Shown here in pieces: positions 1 through 11,500 of a stretch of 64,000 nt of DNA. This DNA is from Capitulum mitella (taxonomy: Eukaryota > Arthropoda > Thecostraca > Pollicipedomorpha > Pollicipedidae): positions 4,817,822 through 4,881,821 of the forward strand of contig CP099842.1 in assembly GCA_030062745.1 (NCBI GenBank), given 5' to 3'. Within the stretch, counting starts at the first letter, position 1, and every line of letters starts with the position of its first letter. The position numbers were made by a program, and so were the translations under genes. The notes below the pieces were generated by a model that was given only the letters and a program-made list of their open reading frames with translations, did not search any database and was not told the origin of the DNA.

Positions 1-180
1 CGGTCCTTGATCGCGGGGACGGACGGGATCGGTGCAATTTTGGCCTACTCGAGATCTTGGGAAGAGGGAATCTTATGATCCCCGACCAGCGAAGGTCGCA
101 GGACGGCCCCGCCAAGGGTGATACGCAAGCGGCGCACCACACAGGTCACTTGCTTGAAAAGCCAAAATGACGCACATTAA

Positions 181-2510
181 CCTTATTCTCTTAACCATAG
201 CGCTATTACGCATTCCCTACGGGGAAGGGGCTTATCCCGTTCCCCCTCCCCGAGAGTTCGAGAACTACCCGTCCGATTTCATTGTAGCAAACGGCAGTCG
301 ATTCGCTATGTAAGTCTTAAAAACCTTGTGAAGGGTTGGTACAGGGAACAAAAAAGCCGGAAACGGGTGATTTTTTTCTTTTACTTGTTAAAGCTCCGAT
401 GTTTATTGGCCGATTTTGATGAAATTGGCATGAATTGAGAGGTAATCGTTCGGATTTTTGGTTTGGTTCATTCGTTTGGAACTTTGTCAGAATTCGTAGG
501 CGTCCGGAGTGTTTGGAAAATTGGGGAAAAATAGTTTTTGCAAACTAAACTAACGCAAAGTTTAAAATATTTCAAAGTTTTTGGGAGGTATTATTTATTT
601 AAGAAACACAAATCGCATTATCACATTGGCATGTGCAACGCCAAGGGCATGAAAAACGGGGAATTACCATGACCGCATGTTCATCAAGTCAGCTTACGAC
701 TGCAATGGCTTCAGATAACCTCAAAGTCGCAATGACCTTGGTTTTACCTTATAATGTTTGAAAATGCTCCTTATCATTTGAATCGACCTTATTTCCATGA
801 CCTTCGTGTATATTTCTGTGACCTTAAAACGCGCTGACATTTTAAGTCGTAACTCCTTGGCCCGACCTGACTGCAACCTAAAACTTGGAACACAAGTAGA
901 CGACACTGTTCTGAGCTAAATATATTCCATTTTTCAAAAAATGTTCGTCAAAAATATTTATATAAAACTTAATTCTGATTTTTAACCTAGCCTGGCCTTG
1001 AGAAATTACCTCGGGCCAACAAAAATGGTTTTGTTGGTTTCCTCAGTTATTTACGTATACATTCAAGTAAAGTTCTCAGTTATATCTTAGAAACGCATTT
1101 TTGGCGACTTTCATCTATTTATTTATCTATTTATCTATTGCCCTTAACGGTACCAAAAATGGCCTAACGCGCTTCCAAAAAAATGTAGCCTAGCTCCACC
1201 CCTGTGCAAAAGAGAATTATAAAAATTTGTCACAATAAGTAGGAAGAATAGATAAACAAAGTCATTTATTTTTTTGAAGTTGCTTTAGCCCTATTCCCGG
1301 CACGGGAGGCTGAAACGGCCCCCTTGGGTTTATTGCTTGCCAAATCCAGGGTTTTTGACGCAGCTTCACAAAACCAGGTCACGTTTCCTACCCATTCTTT
1401 CTACGTACCGTAACAAAATTCCGTAATTCTGTTATATGCTCATGGCAATAATGCATTATATGCTCAGGGACGGACTCAGGCAACGTTTTTGGGATGCATC
1501 TCAGGTTGTTTTTGGCCCGATTGAGGCTAAAAGCAAAATGGCTGTCAAAATTAGTGTTTTAAGACAGAACTTAAAACTTGATATGGATGTACAGCTCAGT
1601 AGTTGGGCAAGCATACAAATACAGTTTTGTTGATCTGGAATCACTTTACGAGATCAAGTCAAGCTCATAAGTCAAACTTTATTTTCATAATAATAAGTTT
1701 GGTGTCATTTCTCCAAATGCAAAACCTGGAACATATGACGTATAAGGATGCCCTCTACTTGTGCATCAGGTTTCAGGCTGATATCTGGTCGGGTCACTGA
1801 GCTATGACCTAAAATGGCAGTGCGCGTGCCCTGCATCACAACAGCCGTAAAAGGGAATTTTAGAATTAGAATGAATTCTTATCACCGGAAACGTTTTCAA
1901 ACAACATGGAATGCACTCAAGATCATTCAAGGAGGTCATTCAAGGTGACAGGTCGTAAGTTGGTCTGAAAAACATGTGGCCTTGATAGTTCCCCCTTTTC
2001 ATGTTCCTGGCACTGCCTATCCAACATTATACAAACAATGAAATAAGATTTGAACTTCTCTAGCCTAACATGACTAGAAAAAGTGAAAAAGTGCTAACTT
2101 TTTTGTTAGTCCAGTTTTTTTTTAAGTAGTCTTTTTCAAATGTGTGGACCAAAGGTAAAAGTCCCATTCATAATCACTCGATTCGTGCCAACTTCATTAA
2201 AATCGGTCCATAAACAATAGAGTTATAACAAGACAAAAAAAATCCCCCATTTTGATTTTTTTTGCCCCCTGTGCCCACCATTTTCGAAATTTTGAAAACT
2301 TCTTTTTATGACAATGTAGCTCACGCCATGGTTAATCAATTGTCATTTGTTGCAATGAAATCGCATGTGCAGTTCTCGAGATCTCAAGAGGGCCGAATCG
2401 TCCCCCCGCCGGGAATCGGCCATACCGTCCAGCCCTCCGGGAATAAAATTGGAAAGAGTGAGTAAAAAACCAGAGGGGTAGGCTTCTGAAGCCCCCAGAC
2501 GGGAATAAGG
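181..2510 (+). mobile_element. Old piggyBac-like MITE, interrupted by a second copy
   Basis: This is a heavily diverged forward copy of the TTAA-flanked element seen intact at 2604-3816. The left end follows TTAA at 177-180 and begins CCTTATTC. The right end, at about 2499-2510, reads CGGGAATAAGG and is followed by TTAA at 2511-2514. The body matches the intact copy in order (GAACTACCCGTCCGATTTC near the left, CTAGCTCCACCCCTG near 1192). Another copy at 1289-2448 in reverse orientation splits it close to its right end. It has no long ORF and is non-autonomous. Confidence 0.7.
1289..2448 (-). mobile_element. piggyBac-like MITE, reverse copy nested in the older copy
   Basis: The plus strand starts with CCCTATTCCCGG (1289-1300) after TTAG and ends with CCGGGAATAAAA (2437-2448). 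These are the two inverted termini of the element at 2604-3816, read in the opposite direction. The interior is the reverse complement of that copy, with moderate divergence. Older-copy sequence resumes on both sides, so this is an insertion into an existing copy. The TTAA duplication has decayed to TTAG and TTGG. Small ORFs inside it are not genes. Confidence 0.8.
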
Positions 2511-2603
2511 TTAAGAAAAAGGAAAGAAAACATTGTACACTGTAGTGTGCTCAGAACGTGGCTTCTGTTCCTGGTCATCAGAACTCAGTCACATCGGTTT
2601 TAA

Positions 2604-3816
2604 CCCTATTCCCGGAGGGCTAGACGGTATGGCCGATTCCCGGCAGGGGGGGGGGGGCGGATTCGGCCCCCCCTGAGATCTCGAGAACTACTTATCCGAT
2701 TTCATCGCAACAAACGGCAATCGATTTGCCGTGACGTGAACTACATTTGTATCAAAAGAAAGTTTCAAAATTTTGAAATTTGTGGATACAGGGGGGCAAA
2801 AATGTTAAAATGGGGGGGACTTTTTGACTTCTTATAACTCCGTTGTTTATGGACCGATTTCGATGAAACTGGCATCAATCGAGAGATTATGGATAGGGCT
2901 TTTACCATGGGTATACAAATTTGAAATTTTGGGAAAATTCATGGGCGTTCACAGGGTTTCAAAAATAGGGGGATTAGTTTTCCAATAACGGAATGAACAA
3001 AAGAGGCCAAAACACTATTTTAGCTTCTGCTAGTCATGTTATGCTAAAGAAGTACAAATCGCATTACAATGTTTATATAATGTTAGCATAGGCGGTGCCA
3101 GGGACATAAAAAAGGGGGAACTGTCATGGTCACACGTTTCTCAGATCAACTTGTGACCTTTGACCTTAAATGACCTCCAGTGACCTTGGGGTCACCTGGA
3201 ATGATGTCGTGTGCATTCAATATTATCTGTAAACGTTTTTAATCGGTTAAAATCACTCTATTCCAAAAAAATCATTTTTTGGCTTTTGCGATATAGGTTA
3301 CGTGCACTGACATTTTAGGTCATAGCTCCGTGACCTGACCTGATATCAAGCTGAAACTTGGTACACAAGTAGAGGGCATCTTTCTACGTCATATATATTC
3401 CGGGTCTGGTATTTGAAAAAACGGCGCCGAAATTATTGCGAAAAAACAAATTTTGACTTTTGACCTTGACCTGACCTTGTAAAGTGACCTCAGATAAACA
3501 AAATTACATATGCACATTGTCCAACTATTTAGCTATATCTTCATATAAATTTTTAAGCTCTATCTTAAAAACTCTGTTTTTGGCAGACATTTTCCTTTTA
3601 CTCTCAACATGGCCAAAAATGACCTGAGGTGCCTCCTAAAAACGTTGCCTGGCTCCGCCCCTGAGCAAAATAGAATTTCGAAATTTTGTCACGGCGCGTA
3701 GAAGGAATAGCTAGGAAAAGTGACCAAGTTTCGTGAAGCTGCGTCAAAAAGCCTGGAATTGGCAAGCAAAAAACCCGAGGGGGGGCGGATTCCGCCCCCC
3801 CCTGCCGGGAATAGGG
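2604..3816 (+). mobile_element. Intact non-autonomous piggyBac-like element (1.2 kb)
   Basis: The element is bounded by perfect 12-bp terminal inverted repeats, CCCTATTCCCGG at 2604-2615 and CCGGGAATAGGG at 3805-3816. Each end is flanked by TTAA (2600-2603 and 3817-3820). A TTAA target site and CCCT-starting termini are the hallmark of the piggyBac superfamily. Subterminal poly-G and poly-C tracts lie at both ends. No transposase ORF is present, so it would need an outside source of enzyme. A nearly identical copy is at 56694-57909. Confidence 0.85.
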
Positions 3817-4159
3817 TTAACTGTCGTATCCATTACGTATGGTCTTCTGATTTTCAGCTGCAGATGGTTATCGTTTTCAGGCCCTCACTCATTGTCCTGT
3901 TGTTGATTTCCGTTTCACGTAAAAATACGATGACTTCAGCGAGACAGAATACTCCCACAATCCACCATTTTAACAGCCGTCGACTCGAAGTCTGCGCTTC
4001 CAAACTGCAGCTGAAAACAAGGGTGATTTGGGCAGTCTACATATCTTTAAACATCACAGTCTCACATGCAGCAAAACGTGGAACAGCCTCCGTTCTGAAT
4101 GACCCCAGCCAGGTGTCTGCCGAGGAAAACACGACAGATCATCCTCTCAGAGGCCAGTC

Positions 4160-5578
4160 TCACTCCCGAGGCATCGGTCTGTAGTGGCCAAACCTTGGCG
4201 CGTAGGCTGTGGGTGCTCGGAGCCGCCTGGCGGACGGCCGGTGCCATGCGTGGCCGCCGACGAAGCGCCGCGGCCCGCCGACGAACCTGACCGCGCGGGA
4301 GGACGATTGCGCGCTGAGGTCCTGCAAGATCTTTCCGGCTGAGGACGTCCCGGAGGGAGCGTCGGCGACGGCGCGGCCGGCGAACAGTTCCGGCGACGCG
4401 TAGAAGAAGCGGCCGTGACGGCCGAGGCCGCCGCCTCGGTAGTCCATGCCGTCGGCGAACGCCGCGGCGTATCTGGCGCCCTGCAGGCCGCCGGCGGGCG
4501 CTTGTGCGGGGGCCAGGGGCTCCCCGGCCCTGCGGCGGCCGCCGTCAGGCAGGTGCAGGGTGAGCTTGCCGATACGACTCCTCCTACCTGCCGAATGCCT
4601 GCCGCCCTGGCTGTGCCCGATGCTGACCACTTCGCCGCCAGCGCTGTCATGCAAGGCGCCGTGCGTTTGGTCGCTCGCGAGGCGTGCTTGGTTGGCGCCC
4701 CGGTGACGATCTCTGCCCGCACTACGACCGTTGCCGCTTTTGTAAGTCAAGCCTTCGCTCCTGCCGCTGCCGATGTTGACGCGACCGCCGTTCCCGCCGT
4801 AATGTCCGCGGCCTGGTCCGTTACCACCCGCGGTGTCCTGACGGCCGGTGCTGTAGAGATTTTCGCCACCGATCGGCGCTCCCGCATCGTTGCTTTTAAT
4901 GCTGGCGTGAGAAGAGCCCTCTCCTTCGTTTCCATATCTGGTACCGCCCACCTGGTCGCCGGTGCTGTAGTATTCGCCAATGCCCTGGTGGTTTTCGCCA
5001 CCGCCTAGCCTGACTGCAGCGGCGCAGGGTCCACCGTTAAGATCGCGGCAGGGAAGCAATGGCGCTGGTCCAGTACCGTCCTGCAGGGGATCCAAGGAAC
5101 CAGAACCGGAATCGAAACGCAAAAAGTTAAGCGCTCCCGGCCCCGGCAGCCGAGGACCAACAGGTCCCGACTCTGAGAGCACAGGACCAACGGAGCCCGG
5201 CCCTGCCGGCAGAGGACCAATGGGCCCCGGTCCTGACGGCGTAAGATCGAAATGTGTCGGCCCGGACGGCGGAACGTCAGCGGGGCCCGGTCCTGGCAGA
5301 AAATCAGCGAGTCCCGCCCTCGGTGGAAGAAGATCAGCGGGTCCGTTTCCTTGCCATGGAGGCTGTGCTGATGGATGCACTCGTCGAAGAGGACCCAGCA
5401 TTCTAAAATGAGAGAGTGGCGGATTCAGAATGGAGTTCACTCTGCGCGTGGACGGGTCGTGGCCGATGGCGTAGGTGACTCCAAGGCCATTGTCATAGTG
5501 TGTTCCGTGCTGTTGGAAAACGACCGGGTAGCCCTCTTCAGAGGACGCCACGGCGATAAGCAGAATCAGCAACAGGGC
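4160..5578 (-). CDS. Secreted Gly/Pro-rich protein, main exon
   Basis: This exon has 472 codons and a TGA stop at 4160-4162. It begins at a splice acceptor (TTGTTTCAG then GCC, phase 0) rather than at an ATG; the first residues are hydrophobic (ALLLILLIAVASS) and form the core of a signal peptide. A short upstream exon must therefore supply the ATG; I could not place it. An intron inside the signal peptide is common in arthropod cuticle genes. After the signal, an N-terminal half of about 150 residues has collagen-like GPG/PxGP repeats of about 11-12 residues. The middle is rich in Gly, Asn and His, and the C-terminus is basic (RPSARRLRAPTAY). I see no chitin-binding R&R consensus. A structural extracellular role (cuticle, adhesive, matrix) is inference. 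The high GC keeps other frames open too, so expression needs confirming. Confidence 0.65.
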   Translation of the reverse strand, partial: ALLLILLIAVASSEEGYPVVFQQHGTHYDNGLGVTYAIGHDPSTRRVNSILNPPLSHFRMLGPLRRVHPSAQPPWQGNGPADLLPPRAGLADFLPGPGPADVPPSGPTHFDLTPSGPGPIGPLPAGPGSVGPVLSESGPVGPRLPGPGALNFLRFDSGSGSLDPLQDGTGPAPLLPCRDLNGGPCAAAVRLGGGENHQGIGEYYSTGDQVGGTRYGNEGEGSSHASIKSNDAGAPIGGENLYSTGRQDTAGGNGPGRGHYGGNGGRVNIGSGRSEGLTYKSGNGRSAGRDRHRGANQARLASDQTHGALHDSAGGEVVSIGHSQGGRHSAGRRSRIGKLTLHLPDGGRRRAGEPLAPAQAPAGGLQGARYAAAFADGMDYRGGGLGRHGRFFYASPELFAGRAVADAPSGTSSAGKILQDLSAQSSSRAVRFVGGPRRFVGGHAWHRPSARRLRAPTAYAPRFGHYRPMPRE

Positions 5579-5599
5579 CTGAAACAAGGTATCTGAGTG

Positions 5600-8360
5600 T
5601 CATGGGTTTTCCAATGGTGGTCTAGTAGCAACACATTGCTGTCCTAAATCGAAAGTGCAGTGCTTCGGTTCATTCTGAATGACTTTTTCCCGTACAGGTG
5701 CCAGCGTTGTTTAACGTTGTGTAACAATAAACGAACGCTCGCACGAGCACATGGTACCTGATTTGAGGTTTGGTGAAATCTTTCATGGCGTAGGCATCTG
5801 GTGCTCTGCACATTCCTCATTGCTTTTGAGATCTCGCCAGCGATGTGATGACACGACTTAATTGGCCGAGCACAAGCAATGTTTGTGAAGGCAGGTGCAA
5901 AAATCCCTTTTCTTCCTAACTGCACAGTTTATTTTCCCAGAAAAAAAAATCGTTTGCGTGACTGCAATGTAAACACAACGTTTTTTTCTTCAGTAGTCAC
6001 GACCTGACCGCTGCATTTCTAGACTTCGTGCGGACACGGTCGTGAGCGTACCACCGAACAAATCCTGTTTTTCGATAAAGGATTGGCATGAGCTTCCCAT
6101 ACATCTGCCATCGTCTCCTCAATAGGATGGTGGTAATATCACTCGTTTGTATTAATACCCTGACACTTCACGGCCGATTCTCAGCAACGGTCCGAAAATA
6201 ATGCAAGGTGGTCAATCTTTCTTGACATGCTTGTAAAGTACAAGCGACGAACATGTTATTGTTCATTACGATGCGATGGGAAATCTAATAACTTTACCTG
6301 GTCTTCTATGCATAGGTTAATCCGACCCCGGTTTCAGATTAGCTGAGTATATTTTCTTTAATCCTAAATGCCTAAAAACACATCCAGATCGTTTACAACT
6401 GGAAGATACATACTGCCACGTCCGCTCCCCTGAGAAATAACACTCCTACTTTGGCAACAATTGTCGAAACATTAAGAGCCTTTTGCGCGTCATAGCTGAC
6501 TAGCTCTGCATTTACACTGCGATGTGTAACCTTGAGAGTGGTTTCTGCGACCACTGACAAGATATGATCTATTGACGGATTTATGTATTTTATATCGACA
6601 TAGCGATTTTGTTGTTCCGTATTGGCAGTGGTTATCTATGCATAAAGATAGTGATGGAAAGAATCTGAAGGCACAGAATCACATTTAACGTCAACTAAGC
6701 CACGTTTGTTTATCCGTTGTCCGTGGTTCTGTGCACATGTCTACAAAACTCCACAAAAACAGCGTATGGATCAATTTCGGAAACCGTATTTGTGAGTAGA
6801 AAGAGGAGAGGAAACAGCTGCATGTGAAGTTCGCACGTTCATATCAACTTTGGATCTATACTGAGGAGCGGTTACTAATGTTATATGAATCAGTTTTAGC
6901 GCAGGGGACGACGAAGTAACAGGGTCTTAAGTGGCAGTTTTTTTTTGCTAAAATCGGCATAAATGTGTCATATTGCTCTATTTGGCCCGCATGCCCATGC
7001 CAGTTGCTTTATTTTACTCAACGAACGTCAGCAATATTTTTTTTTAACGTGTCCGTGAGAACTCTCCAATACTTTTCAGAGAAATCGTGTTTTTTGTGAA
7101 AATGAATGCGCTCGACACATTTGAACCAATGCAACAATGCCAAAACGTAAGACATGAAACCATACCAAAGCGACTAAGCCAACGGGTTTCCAGATAATAT
7201 AATGGTTGCCGTTTGGTGGTCACCACTTAAATGACGCATTTAGGCGAAACACAGCTTCAGAGAAAATTAACGATGTTGTTATATCCGTCCTTGATTAGTT
7301 CTACACGGAAACCTACCGTGAAAATGCAGCATCAGTAAAAATAGTCTCACCCTCATGATGTTTCCGTGCGCTCCTCCTCTGCCTACAGTCTGGCCGAAAC
7401 TGCTGACAGAGTCAGGCCGCTCACGAATTTATCGGCCGATTTGCACACTCAGACCAGTATCAAGATCTCGGACCGAAAAATCTCCGTCCAGTCGTCTTCC
7501 GCTTGAGACAGAGCCATATGCGGATGTGCGGCGGCCTCGTTTGCGACATCCTGCCGGCCGGTCACGCACCAGCCGACGTCGGACGGTCCAGACAAGAGTT
7601 TTTCCGAAATCTCTCGTCATGAATTGATAGCACTGTACCCGCCAAGCAAGGTAAGGATCTTATCCATTCTTGGTTTGAATGATTTGCCGGACCTTTTTTG
7701 CGACGTTTTTCGGCGACCGATTTTTTTCGTTTTTTTTCTAAGTAACACATTTTGGGCTTTTCCGCATTACGTACTAAGCCTTAAACTGGGCACGTCGCCT
7801 AATTTGTGCCATCGCTTCCCAGCTATGCCTCATCAGAATGTTTTTCACATTGTGATAGGCATGTAATATCTCCATTTGCCTGTAGATAGGCCACTGTAAG
7901 CGCGCATAATGCAGTGTTCAATGCAGCTTCACCTCCCCGACGAAGTTCTCACATGCAGCACAATAATTTCCGCCTCCCGCGAACTGTGATCGGGCTGCGG
8001 ACTCCGCCTTAGACCTGGAACCGGAATTTCCTGGCCTTCTTTGTGATAACCAAAGCGAGAGGCTACACTTCTGCAGGCGAACTGCATTGCTGAGACAGAT
8101 CAATGTCCCGGTCTGCAGTCGGCCGCCGAACGTTTAAAACAAGACTGGAAATCCAGGGAATTGTGAAACGGCTGCTCTGGAAATTATGAATCAGGCCATC
8201 CTTTCTATTCCGCTACAGTATTTCCAATAGAAGGCTTTACGAAACATGTGAAGAAATAGAAATCTAAAAAACTGCCAGGCAGATCAGAAAGCCCGTCGCC
8301 GTCACACGCTAAATCACGTCCCGATGGGGTCCTGCCGACAGTGACGTCATCGGTTGTGCC
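5600..8360. other. Intergenic or intronic DNA, no gene recognised
   Basis: This stretch should contain the first exon of the secreted protein gene on the minus strand and upstream DNA of the gene starting near 8.4 kb. A GC-richer patch at 7355-7630 is open in two frames on opposite strands, but neither protein resembles anything I know. I see no RNA gene or clear mobile element. Confidence 0.4.
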
Positions 8361-8538
8361 TTGAGGCGCGGGGCGGTCAGGTCGAGCCGGTCGGCCGGGG
8401 TCAGTGAACGGTCTGGAGTGGAGCAGTGTGTCTGCTGTCTGCCAGTCTGCGGCGAAGAGCAGGGACCTGTCCGGCTGTGCCTCTGTCTGCGGCAGCAGAG
8501 GAGGCGGCAGAGTCTGCGTCAGCAGGGCCGTTGGCCCG

Positions 8539-8568
8539 ATGGCTACGACTTCGGAGGCGGCGGTATGA
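8539..8568 (+). promoter_or_regulatory. uORF overlapping the main start codon (ATGA)
   Basis: A nine-codon upstream ORF (MATTSEAAV) starts at 8539 and ends with TGA at 8566-8568. Its stop overlaps the ATG of the main frame at 8565-8567 in the tetranucleotide ATGA. This arrangement is associated with termination-reinitiation control of translation. Whether the transcript includes it depends on the start site, which I cannot see; the CpG-rich leader from about 8360 suggests it does. Confidence 0.4.
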
Positions 8569-11500
8569 TGGCACCACCCGGACCGCCCTTAATGGCCGAA
8601 CCGACGACGGCTGAGCCGGCCCCACGCTGCCCCCAGCAGGCCCCGGGTGAGGCGAGCCGCGCTGAGGGCGAGGCCACACACCAGTTGCGTCGGGGCGGAC
8701 CCTGCTAAGTATGCATCAGTACGATAAGCAGATACATTTGTTGCTTAGTACCAATGCGACTCTTCTATAGTGAACTGTCGTTCGTATGCTTTCGGTCAGG
8801 AAACACTAAGTGAACAGTGTGATAAGATGACTTATTTGGAGAAGGTCAGGTCAGCAGATTGGGGATTATTTTGGGAAAGCAGCATCGCCACTGGGCAAAC
8901 CGATTCAATGTGCTCGATCTGTGAAAGACTCGGTACGAAATACGCCCAACACAGACTCAGAATACAGGAACGGATGTTTCATACGTCTGGCAGTACGTCT
9001 GCTAACAATCTTCTATGGTGCTCTTGAATAACGAAGAAGCTGACCGCATAACTAGCTCCACTTTGTTTGGAAATGTCATTGAGGTACCTAAGACTCTGAA
9101 GAAACCCACCTCCGTATGTCTGCACCAGCTCTGTGCCAACACCTCTCCAGATGACGTTCCACCCGAACTCCGTCACTATTGTTACTCCTAAATCCTATCG
9201 AGAATGACTCGCAGTTTTTCGCTTCCTATCGACATCAGCTGGCGGCACCGGTGGCGGCGGAGACCTGGCCTTCACCATCGGCGTCATCACGGTGGCGGCC
9301 GCCTTCTGCGTCATCAGCCTGGTGTCACTGTGCCACTGCGCGCGGCACGTACTGGCGCTGGGCGGCAGCAAGAGGTACCAGTGCGGCCCCGAGGGTGGTT
9401 GTCGTACCGAAGACGAGGTGGAAGTGGCCGAGCTGCGCAACTTCCCGCTTCCACACACCGGCGAGGTGGGAGACTAACGGACGTGGGGGACTGTATGGTG
9501 TGGGAGACTGGGAGACGAGCTGGTGTGTGAAAAGTCTGATGACGGGGCAGTCTGACCAGGGAGACGGACTACGGTAGGAGACGGTCTGTCGCGGGAGACG
9601 GTCTGCCGTGGAAGACGGTCTGCCATGCGAGCCAGTTGGGTGTGACTTGACTGTTCCGAACTGCCCAGTGCTGGTCGCTCCTCCGTGAAAAACGTGGTTG
9701 TTCGCTCATGAATTTTAAGACAGCCAGCCAGGTGCGCGATTTGAGAGAGAGGCCGAAGATGACAGCATCGTTGTACGTCGCAGCATGGACCATGGCACGT
9801 AAAACTACCAATCACAAGGCTAATCTGTGTTACATAAGGACTGAGAGGGCGGTGGACACAATTCCTTTCCGTTAGTTTACCATTTTTCAAAGCTGGTAGA
9901 CAGGACGCTCTTGTTTTGAAATCCCACAACGGATTATTTCCTCTCGGCTCGTAAATGCACTGGTTAGTTTCAGAGTAGCTGGTTCTTCTAGGTGGCAATG
10001 AGCAGAACGCTTTACGTCCAGACGTGTTAGGCAAACAGGTATTCGTTTACCAGGGGCGTCAATTTCTGTAAATGTTTGAGTGGGCCGAGCCATGGGCCTG
10101 GCAACCTAACCTCTCCCCAAAATATGGGTTTCTCAGTGGATTTATCCCACTTTATTTTGGTCAGTGGAAATTTTCGAGTTCTTGTTGCTATTTTTCAAAT
10201 AAAAAATCGCGAATATCCCATGTATATAGGTATATATGTGTATATATGTAAATATACATATACATATAAGTTAGAAATATAGATAGATGCATCATTTTAT
10301 GCTTATTCCATACTTTCTTTCTGTCTTTATTTATTGCTGTCGTTTCTTTCGTTATTTTCACTCAATTCCCTTTAAAACTAACAGAAAGCATTGCAGGGGC
10401 TCAAATCAACATTAGGTGGGCCAGGACCCCTCGAAAGAATACAAATCGACACTCCTGTCCTTACATTTTACGAGCTGCGTTTTGTGTATGCACGTCATTT
10501 GTTTAGTCGTTCAGTAGTCTCCTTGATCACTTAGCCCTCTGCTGACCGTTTCTAGGAACGGTGTGAACGCACCAGAGGAGTTCCAAACTGTCTCTGAGAA
10601 AGCTCACCCATAAAAACCAAGTGTTCATGCACCTGTTTTTACCGTGGTCACAACTCATAAAATATAGCCATAACTCGTAACATAAGGCCTCGGCCCATGC
10701 GACCCTCGTTTGCGCACGACTGCAGAATGCTGGCAGGTGGTACGCAAGCAGCTCTGTGCCCTTGAGTAACGGGACCGGTTTGGCCCGGTCCAACCCGTTT
10801 CTCCGCAGGTGCCGCGGGTGCGAACGCCGCCCAGCCCGAGCCCGAGCCCGATGAAGTTCCTGCTGCCGCCGCCAGAGGCGCAGCTGTCGCACACGCACTT
10901 GGTGGCCAGCCGACCTCGCCATCCGTCTTCCGGCCATCAGAGCCACGCCGCGCGCCTCACCCGTTCCCTGCCGAGCATCTCGAGCGCGCTGGCCTCACGC
11001 GGCTCGGTCGAACGCCACGTCGAGATGGCGCTGGTGGCGGCCATGGCGGCCGCGTCCGCACACGACGCGGCTTCTGCGGCGGCGGCGGCGGCGGCGGCTC
11101 CTGCGGCGGCAGCGGCGGCGGACGGGCCCGAGCCGCCGCCGGCCGGCCGCGAGCCGGGCGGCCGCGGCCGGCGCCGGCTGCGCCGCCGGCGGTACCCGCG
11201 CACCCCGCTGCCGCGCGGCCTGCTGGCGGCAGGCCGGCGCCACGGCAGCCCGGACACCGACTACCGGTCGGCCTACGCGCCGAGCCACCTGACCGAGAGC
11301 GACGAGGCGGCGGCGCTGGCGGCGGCGCGACGCGGCTCCGAGCTGGTGCTGATCAGCCGGCGGGCGCTGGAGCGGCTGCTGCGCCGGCCGCTGACGGACG
11401 CTGAGCTGCGCGCCGCCGCCGCTGAAGAGACCGGCTCGCTGAAGGTGTCCGGACCGGGCCGACCGACGGGCGATCCGGGGACGCTGGGAGCCGCTGAGGC

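Noticed and set aside
4415..5008. Long plus-strand ORFs opposite the secreted protein exon
   Set aside because: They are antisense shadows kept open by high GC; they lack signal, splice context or family resemblance.
10937..11257. Minus-strand Ala/Arg-rich ORFs opposite exon 3 of the membrane protein
   Set aside because: They are the complement of the poly-Ala and Arg-rich coding run; the plus-strand frame is supported by matching splice phases.
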